The notes under the pieces are model-generated. The model was not told the origin of the DNA, did no database searches, and was given only the letters and a program-made list of their open reading frames with translations. The translations under genes and the position numbers were made by a program. From NCBI GenBank assembly GCA_015680685.1, contig MNCI01027315.1, positions 236,921 to 300,920 on the forward strand: a DNA stretch of 64,000 nt. Direction: 5' to 3'. Shown here in pieces: positions 1 through 10,545 of the stretch; position 1 is the first letter of the stretch; every line of letters begins with the position of its first letter. The stretch is from Gnetum montanum (lineage: Eukaryota; Streptophyta; Gnetopsida; Gnetales; Gnetaceae).

Positions 1-784
1 AAACTGCATATGTTTAAAATCAAGGAGGCTATAAGCTTTTGTAATTTCTTTAACTTGTCTCTAATTAGCTTCAACAATCATAATGTAAATAAAATGTGAG
101 ATGTGATTGCCTTTTGACAATCTATTGCCATTGTAAAGTGTTTTTTGGGCTTCTCTATTATGTAAAACCGAAAAGGATGGGCTTGCATAGTGCATAATAA
201 AATACATGATGAACTATAAAAACTTTGATTTCAACTATATAGTTGCAAATAATTATTACCATGGTTTGGCCTTTGAATGTTTCTAGGTTTATGTCAGCCA
301 ATTTGTATGTGCCGTTTGAAGGCATGTTCAAGATGTACATAGAAGTTGGTGTCAGATGATTACAATAAAAATGATCATCAAGCCACTTATCAACTCTAAT
401 AGGCCATCACATGTTGATGGGATAAAGGCTGTCATGATGATGATTTTGCCAATTTCCAGATGGCTTCTTCCCTCTTATTTTCTTTATATATATATATAGG
501 AATATAAACCCCGGATCTATGGTGGCCGGGTCACACAACTTGTGATATTACAGAACATAGAAAGGACAATTTCAAACTGTTCCTCTTATAAGTGAGGTAA
601 CAATGCTGTTGCTATACCCTTGAAAAGCTTTATGATATGCAACAGTATCCTGCCAGAGAGTAGCACTACAGCCCACAAAGATCTTGCAGTTCTTTCCTTT
701 TGTTGGAAAATTGGAAAATTCGATGATTATGTTCTATCCAAATAGTATACCAAATACACCATTGAGTTAAAAAAATCAGAGAAT
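1..784. other. AT-rich non-coding stretch
   Basis: I see no coding region here. A short TA run lies near 487-498. Upstream exons of the GTPase pseudogene that starts at 2054 were looked for by motif (P-loop and DTPGL-like segments) and not found, so they lie outside the window or are lost. This part may be intron or intergenic. Confidence 0.4.
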
Positions 785-1415
785 GAAGTTGTCACGGGCC
801 TTTCTTAATGGGTTTGTTCCTCCAAAAGATTCCATAAGCTAACTGTAATAAGACACTGAAGAAAAAGATGTTGTACTGTCTTTGGTTCATGATGGCAAAG
901 ACTGCTGTTGTGATTTGATATAATCCCTTTTCCACATAAGAAAGCTTTTGTAGGTAAACAGTTTGCATAACTTTTAAACATGAATAATTTAAGTCTTGGT
1001 GTAGCTATTACATCCTTAAACTCCATAGCATTCTGTATTTGTTTATTACGTGGTAGAACTGGATAAGCATTTTGTACTTCATAATCTTGAACCCCTCACT
1101 GGAGCCACACAACATCTTGAATCTGGGCATATGCTGTGAACCAATGCATTATTTTCTCTAAACATTGCTAGACTGGCAATGGGTTAAGGATAGGTGGGCT
1201 GTGATAAAAGTATGTCTATTATACAAACATTTCACCCTCATTACTTGTGCTCGCTGTTTATTTTCATTGCAAAGATTCCAAACAATTTTTCCTAGATGAT
1301 GGAGATTCCACTGCCCAAATCTCCATGGCTTGCAAATTGTCTCCCTTCTTGTTATAAGACTTAAACTTAGTTTTCCTATCAACCTTCTATCATTAATGTT
1401 TTTAATGGTTGTCAT
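785..1415 (-). mobile_element. LINE (L1-type) remnant: RT C-terminal region and zinc-binding domain
   Basis: On the minus strand two frames in the right order match the end of a plant L1-type polyprotein. The first (about 1415-1158) contains KPWRFGQWNLHHLGKIVWNL, resembling the 'W..I..P...GGLGI..L...N.AL..K..W.L' region downstream of the RT core. The second (about 1026-805) contains TPRLKLFMFKSYANCLPTKA, then paired Cys/His and EPKTVQHLFLQC, which is the zf-RVT (reverse-transcriptase zinc-binding) pattern. The two pieces are separated by a frame change, so this is a dead fragment. The RT core and endonuclease are absent. It lies 0.6 kb upstream of the GTPase pseudogene exons and may sit in one of its introns. 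The family assignment is from motif memory. Confidence 0.75.
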
Positions 1416-2053
1416 GTCTATACATGCACATATTTTCCCCTTTAGTTTCTTGATGTACCTTCCTGCATCCCTTTTTATGTACTCTTATTTTCAAGACTCT
1501 TCTGTTTTCTTTTTCAGCCAATTTTTAAATGTCATCGCTCATTTGAATACGGAGTTCATTTTCACTTTGTTCATAATTTTATGCTTCCTCTTGGTGTAGC
1601 CAACGAGATGATGTAGACTGTTATACCTATGCTATGTATATATATACATCGCTTTATTAAGCAATGTCACATTTTCAATTAAATTCCCACATCTTATTTG
1701 GGACTTGTTTTCCTCTTAGTGTTGTGCTATTGAACTCTGCCAAGGTATGACTTTGAATTTCCTGTGGCTTTCAACACCATTCTATTGTTTTTGCATATGA
1801 ATTAACATCACAAGCAATTAGTATAAATTCTTTAGTAATTTTTAAAAAATAATTTCTTCCATGGAAATACAAGACTCCATTAGTAGAAACATTTCTTCTA
1901 TAATTTGTATTAGGGTTGAGTATGGTTGATTGATGCAGTATTGCATTGTTAATTGAAAACGATATTTTCTTTTGGGTTCTTCTATTTGTTAATAGATATA
2001 GTAACATACCTTTGATTCTTCTGATGGAAATCAGCTCAATTAATTTATTACAG
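1416..2053. other. Non-coding, probable intron 5' of the GTPase exon
   Basis: No coding match is seen. The end (about 2025-2053) is T-rich and finishes in TTACAG immediately before the coding match, as expected for a plant 3' splice site. A 5' splice site for this intron was not identified. Confidence 0.45.
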
Positions 2054-2925
2054 GCCAGATCCTAGGGTGATAAAGCTTGTGGAAACCATGGGAGAAAAAG
2101 AACACCCTCACCAAAAAAGAATTTTGTGCTTGAATAAGGTAGATTTAGTTGATAAAAAGAAAGATCTGTTAACAGCTGCCAGTGAATTTGGAAAGCTTGC
2201 TGGATATGACAAGTAATTCACTATCTCATGTTACAATTGTTTATTCTTGTTCATTATTCATTTGTTTGCAGCCTTTTTAATGTTCATAGTTATGCAGATT
2301 TTTCATGATATCAGGAGAGAAGGGATCTGGTGTGAAGGATCTTATAAATTATTTAACGGATCAGGTAATAAATGTTGCTTAATTTTTCCATGATTGAGAA
2401 CACATGAATTGATCCCATTCATCTAGCATAGATGGTCAGTTCATTAGATAGAGATATTATTTTAGAAGTACTGCTTATGCAGAAAACATTAATTTTTTTG
2501 TAAAATTACTGAAGGTTGGGAAAAAAAATAGAATACTCTTTTAGTTATCTTATTTTCATTTAACTTACAATGGGTCCTTTATGTAAAGTTAAAGCTGTTA
2601 GAAGGCCTTGGATGAAGACCCGCTTACAATGCATGAGGAACATGTAAAGCTTTTGTCATATGAAGTTGTACGAGAAAAAATGCTGGATTGCCTTCACCAG
2701 GTAAAACATGTGGTATTGTAAACTGCATGTCATGTGAGCACAAATCTGAATTTACAATAAATATTTATTAACAGTTCCCTCTATTGTAGTAAATTCCTTA
2801 TGTAATGGATCATCAAATAATTGACTTGAAGTATATGGAAGATGGCTCTTTGCGAATTGAGCACCCTTCATTGTGAGCAAAGTTGGTCACCGAAAAATCA
2901 TTGTTGGGAAGAACGGATCTAAGAT

Positions 2926-4856
2926 AAGCTAAACATCTCTTCAAAGAAAATCTTTAACATTATCTTTGTATTGACCTGAATGACAGAAGTCACTACACGG
3001 TGACACTTTAGACTGATGATATCCTGAGTCAAAGTTTGGTAGTTTTATAGACGTGAATCAATCCAGCAGTGTAATTTTATTTTGTTTATGAGGCCCGAGT
3101 TACAGTATTACTGAAACTGAAATGGAATTTTTACTTACTTTCATTAAGATCCTCTTGGATCTGTTAGACAGAGTAGTTTCAGAGTAGCTTTCATGGATTT
3201 TTTTTTTTTTAATTCATTACTCAGTAGTGGCCACTGGAATCAAACTTGTGACCTGGAATTACTAGTCCAAGACTATTAGAAGAAGTAGGCTCCTGGTATT
3301 GCCAAAAAAATAAAAAATAAAAAAATAAAAATAAAAATAAGGAGAAAAATATATTATATATCTTCAACAATGTTTTTTTCTTTTTAAATTTTGTCCATAA
3401 TAAAACAGAGAAACATGATTATTTGAGTTGCAAGACATATACAGTAGGCAAACACATAATTACCATTTGCAATTAGCGGAAGTGCCCAGCTCCCATTCAC
3501 CTCCCAAAAAGAAGAAATAGTCTTCATTTTCTCCCTTTTTTGCTTATTTTTTAAAATGATAAAATAGAAACCATAGTTCTTCATTGGCTGGATACATAGG
3601 CAAGGAGAAAACGGATTGATAGATTGACTTGTAATAATAGGCATACAAAAGTTCAGCAAACACTTCTATGTCATGGTAGCATTAAAGAACATGCATCTTA
3701 AAAAGGGAAGGTATAGGAAAATTACCAAGTACAAGTGTACTTTTTGGGTGGTTGAATTAATGTTTTCCCTACAGATTTAGTTGCATAAGATGATATGGAA
3801 TGGTCAAAACTTAATAGAAATATTCAAGTTTGCTATGTCATACACTATTCTATGCGTTGTAAATCGTTATCAGGTTATGTAATTAGTGGATATCGTAGAA
3901 CTTTGGTTTTGTGCCATTTGAAGTGAAACAGTGGCAAGGGTTGTTGTATCTGGGGTTGTAATATGCTGTGTCTTGTGATTTTTCTTAAACGTTTCACATT
4001 GACATTCGTTACACTTGTCTCTGTACTGTAGTTACGTTTTTTTTAAATGTTCGTTGATATTTCTCTTCTTCTCAGCATACCGATGGGTGTTTATTGGTTC
4101 TTGCAGTAGTATGGAACCTTGGATTAAATCTCATGTATCATGGTTCTTGCATTCTCAATGTAAAATAAACCATTTTCTGGATAATTATGGGAGTAACAAA
4201 ATTAGAAAGGGTTGCATCTATCTATTTTATGAAACCTTAGCTAATGCATGAACTCTGACAAAAATAAAAGATTAACTGTTCTGGTCATACTTCTAATTGC
4301 TCAAAAGTCTTGCTATGTATGCACAGCAGAAATCAAGTTTTGATTGAAACCTTGCTGACAATGTGGCAGTGCAGAACGTGTTAGGAGGAGCAAAGGTACT
4401 GGTGGCGTATAGTATATGAATAGTTAAAAGTTAGGAGTTGCTCATTATTACGGAACTGGCATCTTCTCTGTGCAATATTTGGAGGAAATGCCATTCCACA
4501 GGTTTTATGTTGAATGCTCAATGAGATAATTAAAAACAAAAGAAATAAGAAGTCACTAATGTTTAGTTTGAGGGTTGTAAAGGGTACATTAGTACCATAT
4601 TCAATGCTTTGTATCATCTATAGCTTGCATATTTTTTCAGCCAAGGAGCATGCACAAAACATTTTAAGATACAAAAAATTTGCATATTTGTTTTTGTGTT
4701 GCTACATGCAGTTTATAACTTTATATTGCATTGTTGATTCTGTTTTTATGCCAATGTCTAAGGATTTGTGGATGTGCTGTAAATCTAAATCTTCTGAAAC
4801 TTTTTTCACCTGATAAAGAAAATGAAGAAACTATATTTTCGTTTGTTCACTGCCAG
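2926..4856 (+). other. Last intron of the GTPase pseudogene
   Basis: A 1.9-kb stretch separates the KH-domain exon from the last exon. It holds an A-rich tract (about 3303-3342) and a T-run (about 3199-3211), but no coding match. The 5' splice site is not canonical: the match ends around AAGATAAGC, where a GT is expected. Confidence 0.55.
3303..3342. repeat. A-rich simple repeat (A4-7T)n
   Basis: Runs of A interrupted by single T or TA make a low-complexity tract inside the intron. It could be the decayed tail of a retroposed insert, but no target duplication was recognised. Confidence 0.7.
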
Positions 4857-4944
4857 GTAAATCGGAATAGCAGCAAATGAAGAATTGAGAAAGCTGTTAA
4901 GCAGGACTGTTCACTTAATAATTCAAGTGAGGGTGAAAAGTTGA

Positions 4945-6120
4945 AAAGGCAAATGACGCAGAGCTATTCCGGAAAGTTTTGAAATTGCCTAAGAAGGCAA
5001 TGCTTGTTTTGTTTTGTTTGTTTTATTTTTGCATGGTTGAAATTGGTGCATATCTGTTCTTCATAAGAAAAAGGGGAATCATTACTTAGAGGCTCAAAGC
5101 TCATCCTGCCAAGGTGGGTTCTTTAAAGGGTTGGTGGATAAGCAAAATCCTAATCTCGAGTGGCTGTGGCCAGGCTTGAACTCAGGTATTGTGACTTGAG
5201 AAACAAGCATATCTGTTCTTCTTATTAATATAATACATCCCTTATTTAATGTTAACTTTTTGTTTTTATTTCCCTTGAACTTGATATTATAAAATTAGAA
5301 TATATATTTTCAATTTTTTGTTTGGCTTCGTTTTCTCAATCAGTGTGAAGATCCTTTGAGCATGCTTTCCGAATAAAATGCAGCTTTTTCATTCAGTGTT
5401 TACAAAGAGCTTTTGCATCGGTTTAAATTTTAGATTTTCTAAGATCTCTAAATTTTAAGTTATGAGAGTTTGGATGGATACTGCTAAGAATTGATTTATT
5501 CATGTATATTTAGATTTTCTAAGATCTCTATAAAAAACCTAAAATTGAAAAAATTACATTACTGAAACTAATGTAGGGAACTCTATGCTGCGGTTACTGT
5601 GTATTAGCTGTTAGAGCAACGTCAAGGTATAGGACGTCAATTTGTTGTTGATTTGAGAGACACTGTTAGCCAACTGCAAATGGATTTGCGGAATCCATAA
5701 TTATGCATGGAGACCTTTATTTCGTAGAGGAGAATTATAAGAATAGCTTAACAATTACAAAAGTTTTAGAGCTTGCAAAAATTGATAAAGGTTAGGAAAT
5801 CCACTGCACAGCGAATTGAATATTCTGTTTTCTACAGAGATGTTGAAGTGGGTAGGCAACTAGAGAGTTATGTATGTCAAATGCTATACCCCTTGGGAAA
5901 AGCACGAAATTGTTCAGGCAACATTCACCTTGAGTACCTTATTTATCAGAAACACTGTCGATGAGTACAGTGCTCAGTTCTGATTTGGAAAAACAAAACT
6001 GATAAAATACTCTTGAACATACGGTGGTTTACCTTCGCCATTCTTGCAGTAAACCACCCTTCACCATTCTTGCAGTTACAGCGGTTTTGAATTCTCAGAA
6101 TCCCGATGAATTGTGCTCTC
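4945..6120. other. 3' flank of the GTPase pseudogene, no recognised feature
   Basis: Only short open frames with no recognisable motif are present. A coding-looking stretch near 5610-5695 (frame reading ...LLEQRQGIGRQFVVDLRDTV) contains an upstream stop and matched nothing I know. A sentence-like near-duplicate (CCATTCTTGCAGT) occurs at about 6038 and 6064. Confidence 0.4.
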
Positions 6121-6208
6121 TCTCGGTGTGTGTACGTTTGCATGAAATTGCTAAATTTGTATGGTCTCGGTGTGTGTACGTTTGCATGAAATTGCTAAAT
6201 TTGTATGG
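6121..6208. repeat. Exact tandem duplication, 44-bp unit
   Basis: Two adjacent copies of a unit starting TCTCGGTGTGTGTACG and ending AATTTGTATGG. The copies are identical by eye, indicating a recent local slippage or duplication event compared with the decayed elements nearby. Confidence 0.9.
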
Positions 6209-7002
6209 TTTTGGATAGCCGAATCATTGTATTTCTGTATGGACCTAAGAGATGCACTTTATTATTGCTATTGCTTTGTACTAGCTCATCTATTTTTAAA
6301 GTGTACTATATCCAAATTCATGAAGCTTTTCATGGGCATCATTATACATTTATGTAATTAAGCAGACCCTTTTATTGGATCTCATTATGCTACTGCATTT
6401 TCAATTGTTAACCACGTTTTCAGAGAGCTAATTGGGCTGCAGAAGTGGGGAAAGGACTAGGGAAAGACCCTGTTTTTAGCATACTTGAATACCTTTTCCA
6501 GAGATCCTATCATTGAAGTGGCCGTGTTCACATTTTCAATTTAAGAAATAAGAACCTTACCATCACCTTAAATAATAGGCCTAATTGGTATTTTTAGAGA
6601 GATTGGATGTAAGTTATGTCAGCACTTCATTATCAATGTATGATCGATAAAGAGATCATGCACTGCATTCCTGGCCAGTTTCTGCAAATAAAATCCCCCA
6701 TTCGTCATGGAAGCTCGGGAATTTTAGTTTACGGAGGATTTCAAGTTCAAGATGCCCCTGCACTGAGCCGGATACAAACCCCCTTATCAAAACCATTATC
6801 CGGCTACTAAATTGAAATATTCTTGGTTATAGAGCCAAATCATGGAGATATGTCTTGTTACACATCACATTAAAATATCAAAAATAATACTTTAATTGCA
6901 AATGGCGGACCCCAATTTATTCTGCCCCATTGAGATAAAAGGTTTGCAGCAAAAGGTTTTTAGAGCTCTTCTTTCTTGTATTTCGAAAACCAATACAAAG
7001 AA
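6209..7002. other. No recognised feature
   Basis: AT-rich sequence. A 64-codon open frame at 6616-6810 is somewhat GC-richer than its surroundings but has no motif I recognise. I treat it as unassigned, not as a gene. Confidence 0.35.
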
Positions 7003-7065
7003 CCAGCACACCATAAGGCATGGAACATGTTTGCCAGCACACCATAAGGCATGGAACATGTTTGC
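7003..7065. repeat. Exact tandem duplication, about 32-bp unit
   Basis: CAGCACACCATAAGGCATGG... followed by AACATGTTTGC occurs twice back to back with no difference by eye. Confidence 0.9.
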
Positions 7066-7238
7066 TGGTTAAGGGGCAGGTTTTTGGTCAGGTTATATAC
7101 AAAGATTGAAGATGGTTTCTTTTTATGCTAAATGCAGACAAGTGATACCCTTCAAATATGATGTTAAAATTCTTCTTGATCTAATTAATTTTAGTGTTCA
7201 CAAATAGAGGTCAACCTTAAATGTAACAGTAATAGTAT

Positions 7239-7280
7239 AGGTGGGATAGTACTTTGCATAGGTGGGATAGTACTTTGCAT
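7239..7280. repeat. Exact tandem duplication, 21-bp unit
   Basis: The unit beginning AGGTGGGATAGTACTTTGCA is present twice in direct tandem without a difference. Confidence 0.9.
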
Positions 7281-7739
7281 GTTGTGCTAAAAATTAAAAT
7301 TAGGATATAAAATTGAACATCTGTAAATCGAGAAATGTGATATTATGTGGGGTAAAAATTTTAATTAAGTTTATATGTATTTTAGAAGTTCTAAGTTATG
7401 TATTTGATTTTGGTGTACAATGTTAAGTTATAAAGTTCCAATTTGACTACACATATTGGAGATAAATATTGGTAAAAGAAGTTCAAGGTTCCATCAATCC
7501 CCTAAATTAAGTTTATAAAATTAAACATGCACTTAATACAACATTATTATCATAATTATCCGAGCCTTATCCCAATAAAATGGGGTTCAATTTTCATTTT
7601 TTATTGTCATTATTCAATTTTATCAACTAGGATTCCAACCCCTCTATGGCTAAAACAAAATAAGATCACCTTGTTGTAACCTTGTTCTTCCAAAATTATT
7701 CTTTCCTAACCTCACAAGAACACCTCAATGAATTAAGTG
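7281..7739. other. AT-rich stretch with a short dispersed-repeat match
   Basis: CCGAGCCTTATCCCAATAAA near 7560, followed by GGGGTT, resembles a phrase common at the ends of dispersed plant retroelements. It is too short to classify. The rest has no recognised feature. Near 7700 the sequence starts to match copy B (46049 onward). Confidence 0.35.
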
Positions 7740-8950
7740 TGTAATACCTAACTTGTGGCCATAAACAATCTTCAATTCAATATAGCCTTCGATAAATCAA
7801 CAATTATGAGACTACAGGGAACAAATTTTTAATTGAATGTGGACATAGCTTACCACCCATGCACTAGCAATGGCAAGGGAAAGATAAAGAAACAATGGGT
7901 TTGAATCATAAACTTGATTAGCCTAGTCAATGCAAATAAAAACCAAGTATAGAAATGGATTATCTAGTGATGTGAAATCAAATCTAAGTATGAAAAAGTG
8001 AATAGAAGAACATAAAACTAATAAAAATAAAGAACCATAATATATAGAAAATGGTCTTAGTTCCTTTCTTGAATAATAAAATGCTTGATCAGAGGAATAC
8101 AAAGTGTTTGCCTCCTATGGAGGGCCAAAGCTACAAGTGTTGGTGAAAAACGTAAGGGAAATAAAGTTGATAATGGAAGTTTTAGTACTAGAATTGAACC
8201 TTTGGATGATGAATATGTAAGTGGAAAGTCTTAGGAGTAGTTTAGAATCGATTTAGAGCCAAAATGGAGGTGCTTTGACTAACTATCTAGCAAGTGATGC
8301 TAGAGCTGAAAAAATTCCAACTTTGGAACTAGTCACATTGATGCTAAAAAATCCCAACTCTGGGATAGTGATGTAAGAGCTGCCAAATTGATGTTAGCGT
8401 TAGACTGAGCTTGTAGACTATTAGACAAAGTTGTGGTGGCTGTAGAGCATGTGGGGGCTACTAGAAGTGTAGATGCTCATACTCTTAGTCTTTCCAAATT
8501 CAAAAAAGTGCTCTAGTTCTCAAGATATTAGCCTTAAATTTGGGGTTCAATCTGATATTTATAGGCTTAGGGTTTTCAAATTTATTAAGTGAAGTTAACC
8601 TAAAGTTTGTTTTTGGCAACTTTAACTTGAGAGACTTAATGGTGCAAGTGATGTGGGAGGTGATGTTGGTGTTAGCATCAACTAGGTGATAAAAAATTTT
8701 GAACTTCCTTCCAAACTATAATCCCAAGTCTTTGGGATGCTCGAATTGATGTTGAAATGTATTGTAATGATGTTTATAGGATGTCAAAGAGCTCATGGAC
8801 ATGAGGAATGCTACCGAATTCCAATCTTGATGATTTTGTTTGATACTTATGTTACCTTGGGTGATGCTAATGTTGATGTTGATGTTAGTGTTAGTATCAC
8901 TTGAAACACTTGGAAAAATTTCCAGCCGTGACCCTTAAAACTACCTTCAA
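7740..8950. repeat. Unclassified repeat, copy A (partner 46085-47320)
   Basis: The same 1.2 kb, in the same orientation, recurs at 46085-47320, starting around AATACCTAACTTGTGGCC and ending near CCTTAAAACTACCTT. It has no long ORF. It contains many short palindrome-like phrases built from GATGTTAGC and GCTAACATC variants (for example near 8660 and 8860, and a further block near 9080-9140). It could be the 3' region of the adjacent LINE or an LTR-element fragment; the sequence does not decide. Confidence 0.8.
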
Positions 8951-9380
8951 ACCTATCAAAATTGACATTTGATACCTTGGAAACAATGTTGACTGGTCAC
9001 AAGAGAGTCCAAGAAGCCAATACTAAAGCCAAAATACTGGTTTTTACAAGTAAGAACTATTAGGTTAATGGTAGAGATGATGAAGTAGGTGTTAACACTA
9101 ACGTAGATGCTGATGTTAGCATCAACATCACCAGCATACTTAGAATAATTTTACTTTCCAGGTCCTAGGGTCAACTTGTCATAGAGCCAAAAATTAATCT
9201 TTGCCATGTTGAGACTGCTGTAGATGAGTCATTTAGGGTCTTGTGGGGTTGAAACAAAGGCCATGAAGTAGTTATAGTGTAGGTGACGTGGGCATGGTGG
9301 TCCAAGGATGATGTTGACATTGTGTTAGTGCAACCTTTGATACTTACAAAAGTATCCTTTTTTGAACTTTTCTGGGTTAG
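8951..9380. other. Copy A-specific stretch with GATGTTAGC-like phrases
   Basis: Continues the same compositional style as 7740-8950 but has no counterpart in copy B, where 47320 joins directly to sequence matching about 14150. No gene is recognised. Confidence 0.5.
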
Positions 9381-9745
9381 CTAAAAGTGATGCACATATG
9401 CTGGGTTATGAGCTAGAATGAGCCTTGAAGGTCTTTGAAGGTTCGAAATGTGTTTTATGACACTATTTTTTTCACCATTTTGATTCTCAAACTTGGATAA
9501 AATAATGTCAAAATGACACTTAGTCCTGGTGATCACAAAACTGAAAAATAGGTACAACAAACCCATTTGAAGATGAAAAATTCCCAAAGCAACGATCATT
9601 TATAAGACTGAAAATCTAGATTGTTGGTAGTAATCCTCAAGCATATGTATCCAATGATTAGGAAAGGTTATTTTTTGTAGCACAACTCTCATGTAGCTCT
9701 AATTAATTATATGATAAGTTTTTAAAATAATAAGCTCTAAGGCAA
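9381..9745 (-). mobile_element. LINE RT fragment, downstream side of the LTR insertion
   Basis: Minus-strand translation gives SYMRVVLQKITFPNHWI and then, after a frame change, a segment resembling QSRFSVLINDRCFGNFSSSN. This follows the L1-type RT order 'L..VL.KMGF...W' then 'FSVL.NG...G.F..S.GLRQGDP'. It is the continuation of the LINE at 30369-32182, separated by element 5. Positions 9639-9745 repeat the segment found again at 30369-30475. Several stops and frame changes are present. Confidence 0.7.
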
Positions 9746-9971
9746 TGTTAAGAATTTGGTATTAGATGATACTATGAACTCATGTTTACACCATCATGGT
9801 ATGATCACTGTCACATTGATGTTTGTTATTTCATGTTGAATAATTAGTTATTTATTTAAGAACTTATTAATATGTTATTAACTAAGAATCATGTGTGTTC
9901 CTCTAAGCAACATGAAAATTTTATCATAACTACATATACTTCTAGTTTTCATGTTTAAGATATGTACATTA

Positions 9972-10345
9972 TGTTGACCTTTTGGTATGTCAAAACATTA
10001 AGACAAATGGAGTACAAGGATCTTTGTATGATTGTTGTGTTTGTAGGGCAAGAACTTGGATTAAGACATCTACAAGGTTTCAAGAAAGCATGTAAGAGTT
10101 CAAGAGCATGGACAAGGAACGAAAATTTCAAAGTGTAAAGGGAATTGAAGTAAGGTGTCTCCAAGAAATAGTAGACGCCTTGGTCGAGGTGAAGGAAAAT
10201 CAGTGAAGATGTCTTGTAGAAATAGTAGATGTTTACCATCAAGCAAAGATGTCTCCAATAAATAGCAGATGTCTTGGTTGAGTTGCAGGTTGCTTAGAAG
10301 AAGACGTCTCTGAAAAAAAGTAGACATTTTTTTAGTGAGAAAGAC
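9972..10345 (+). repeat. Element 6 left LTR, 5' portion
   Basis: Matches 12614 to about 12990. It contains repeated AGATGTCTCCAAGAAATAG and AGACGTCTTGG phrases. Similarity to the right LTR stops near 10345-10350, so this LTR is truncated or rearranged. Confidence 0.75.
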
Positions 10346-10545
10346 ATCTACTCATGAATTAAGATGCTTATCTAATTTTTCCTGTAGTGTGGCAAAGATG
10401 TCTATTTATTGCTTTAAAACATAGATGAGACATCTTCTTTTACATTCAAGGCCTCATTCATTGCTGCTATTAAAGTCAAAACCCTCATTCTTGTATCATG
10501 TTCTTCCAAATTGACCTCACAGAGACAACTAGGGCTCCACCATGA

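Larger units (their letters stand above)
2054..4944 (+). pseudogene. ERG: ERA-related GTPase (ERG-like), 3' exons, disrupted
   Basis: Five exon-sized matches in order correspond to the C-terminal half of plant organellar ERA-like GTPases, which bind small-subunit rRNA during ribosome assembly. Exon a (2054-2213) carries RPDPRVIKLVETMG-like sequence and the G4 motif NKVD; exon b (2298-2364) carries FFMISGEKGSGVKDL; exon c (about 2601-2700) has DEDPLTMHEE; exon d (2790 to about 2925) has PYVMDH and the KH-domain GXXG segment VGKNGSKI; exon e (4857-4944) ends ANEELRKLLSRTVHLIIQ... and a TGA stop. GT and AG borders are clean for a/b and the c/d intron. Lesions: exon c needs a one-base frame correction near 2611, exon d opens with TAA, a frame change falls near 2870, and exon e has TAA next to its acceptor. 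The GTPase G1-G3 exons are not in the window. Most likely a pseudogene; draft-assembly errors are a weaker alternative. Confidence 0.85.

Noticed and set aside
3225-3260. tRNA-like phrase GGAATCAAACTTGTGACC as a reversed B box
   Set aside because: No A box at the proper distance and no cloverleaf; too short to call a SINE or tRNA.
5610-5695. Coding-looking segment downstream of the GTPase pseudogene
   Set aside because: Short, preceded by a stop, and not continuous with any recognised protein.
6616-6810. 64-codon open frame in unique sequence
   Set aside because: No motif, no homologue recognised, and no splice or promoter evidence.
9955-10327. Minus-strand frames of 75-95 codons in the element 6 LTR
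   Set aside because: They recur in the other LTR (12651-12939) only because of LTR homology and translate the short repeats; no independent coding evidence.
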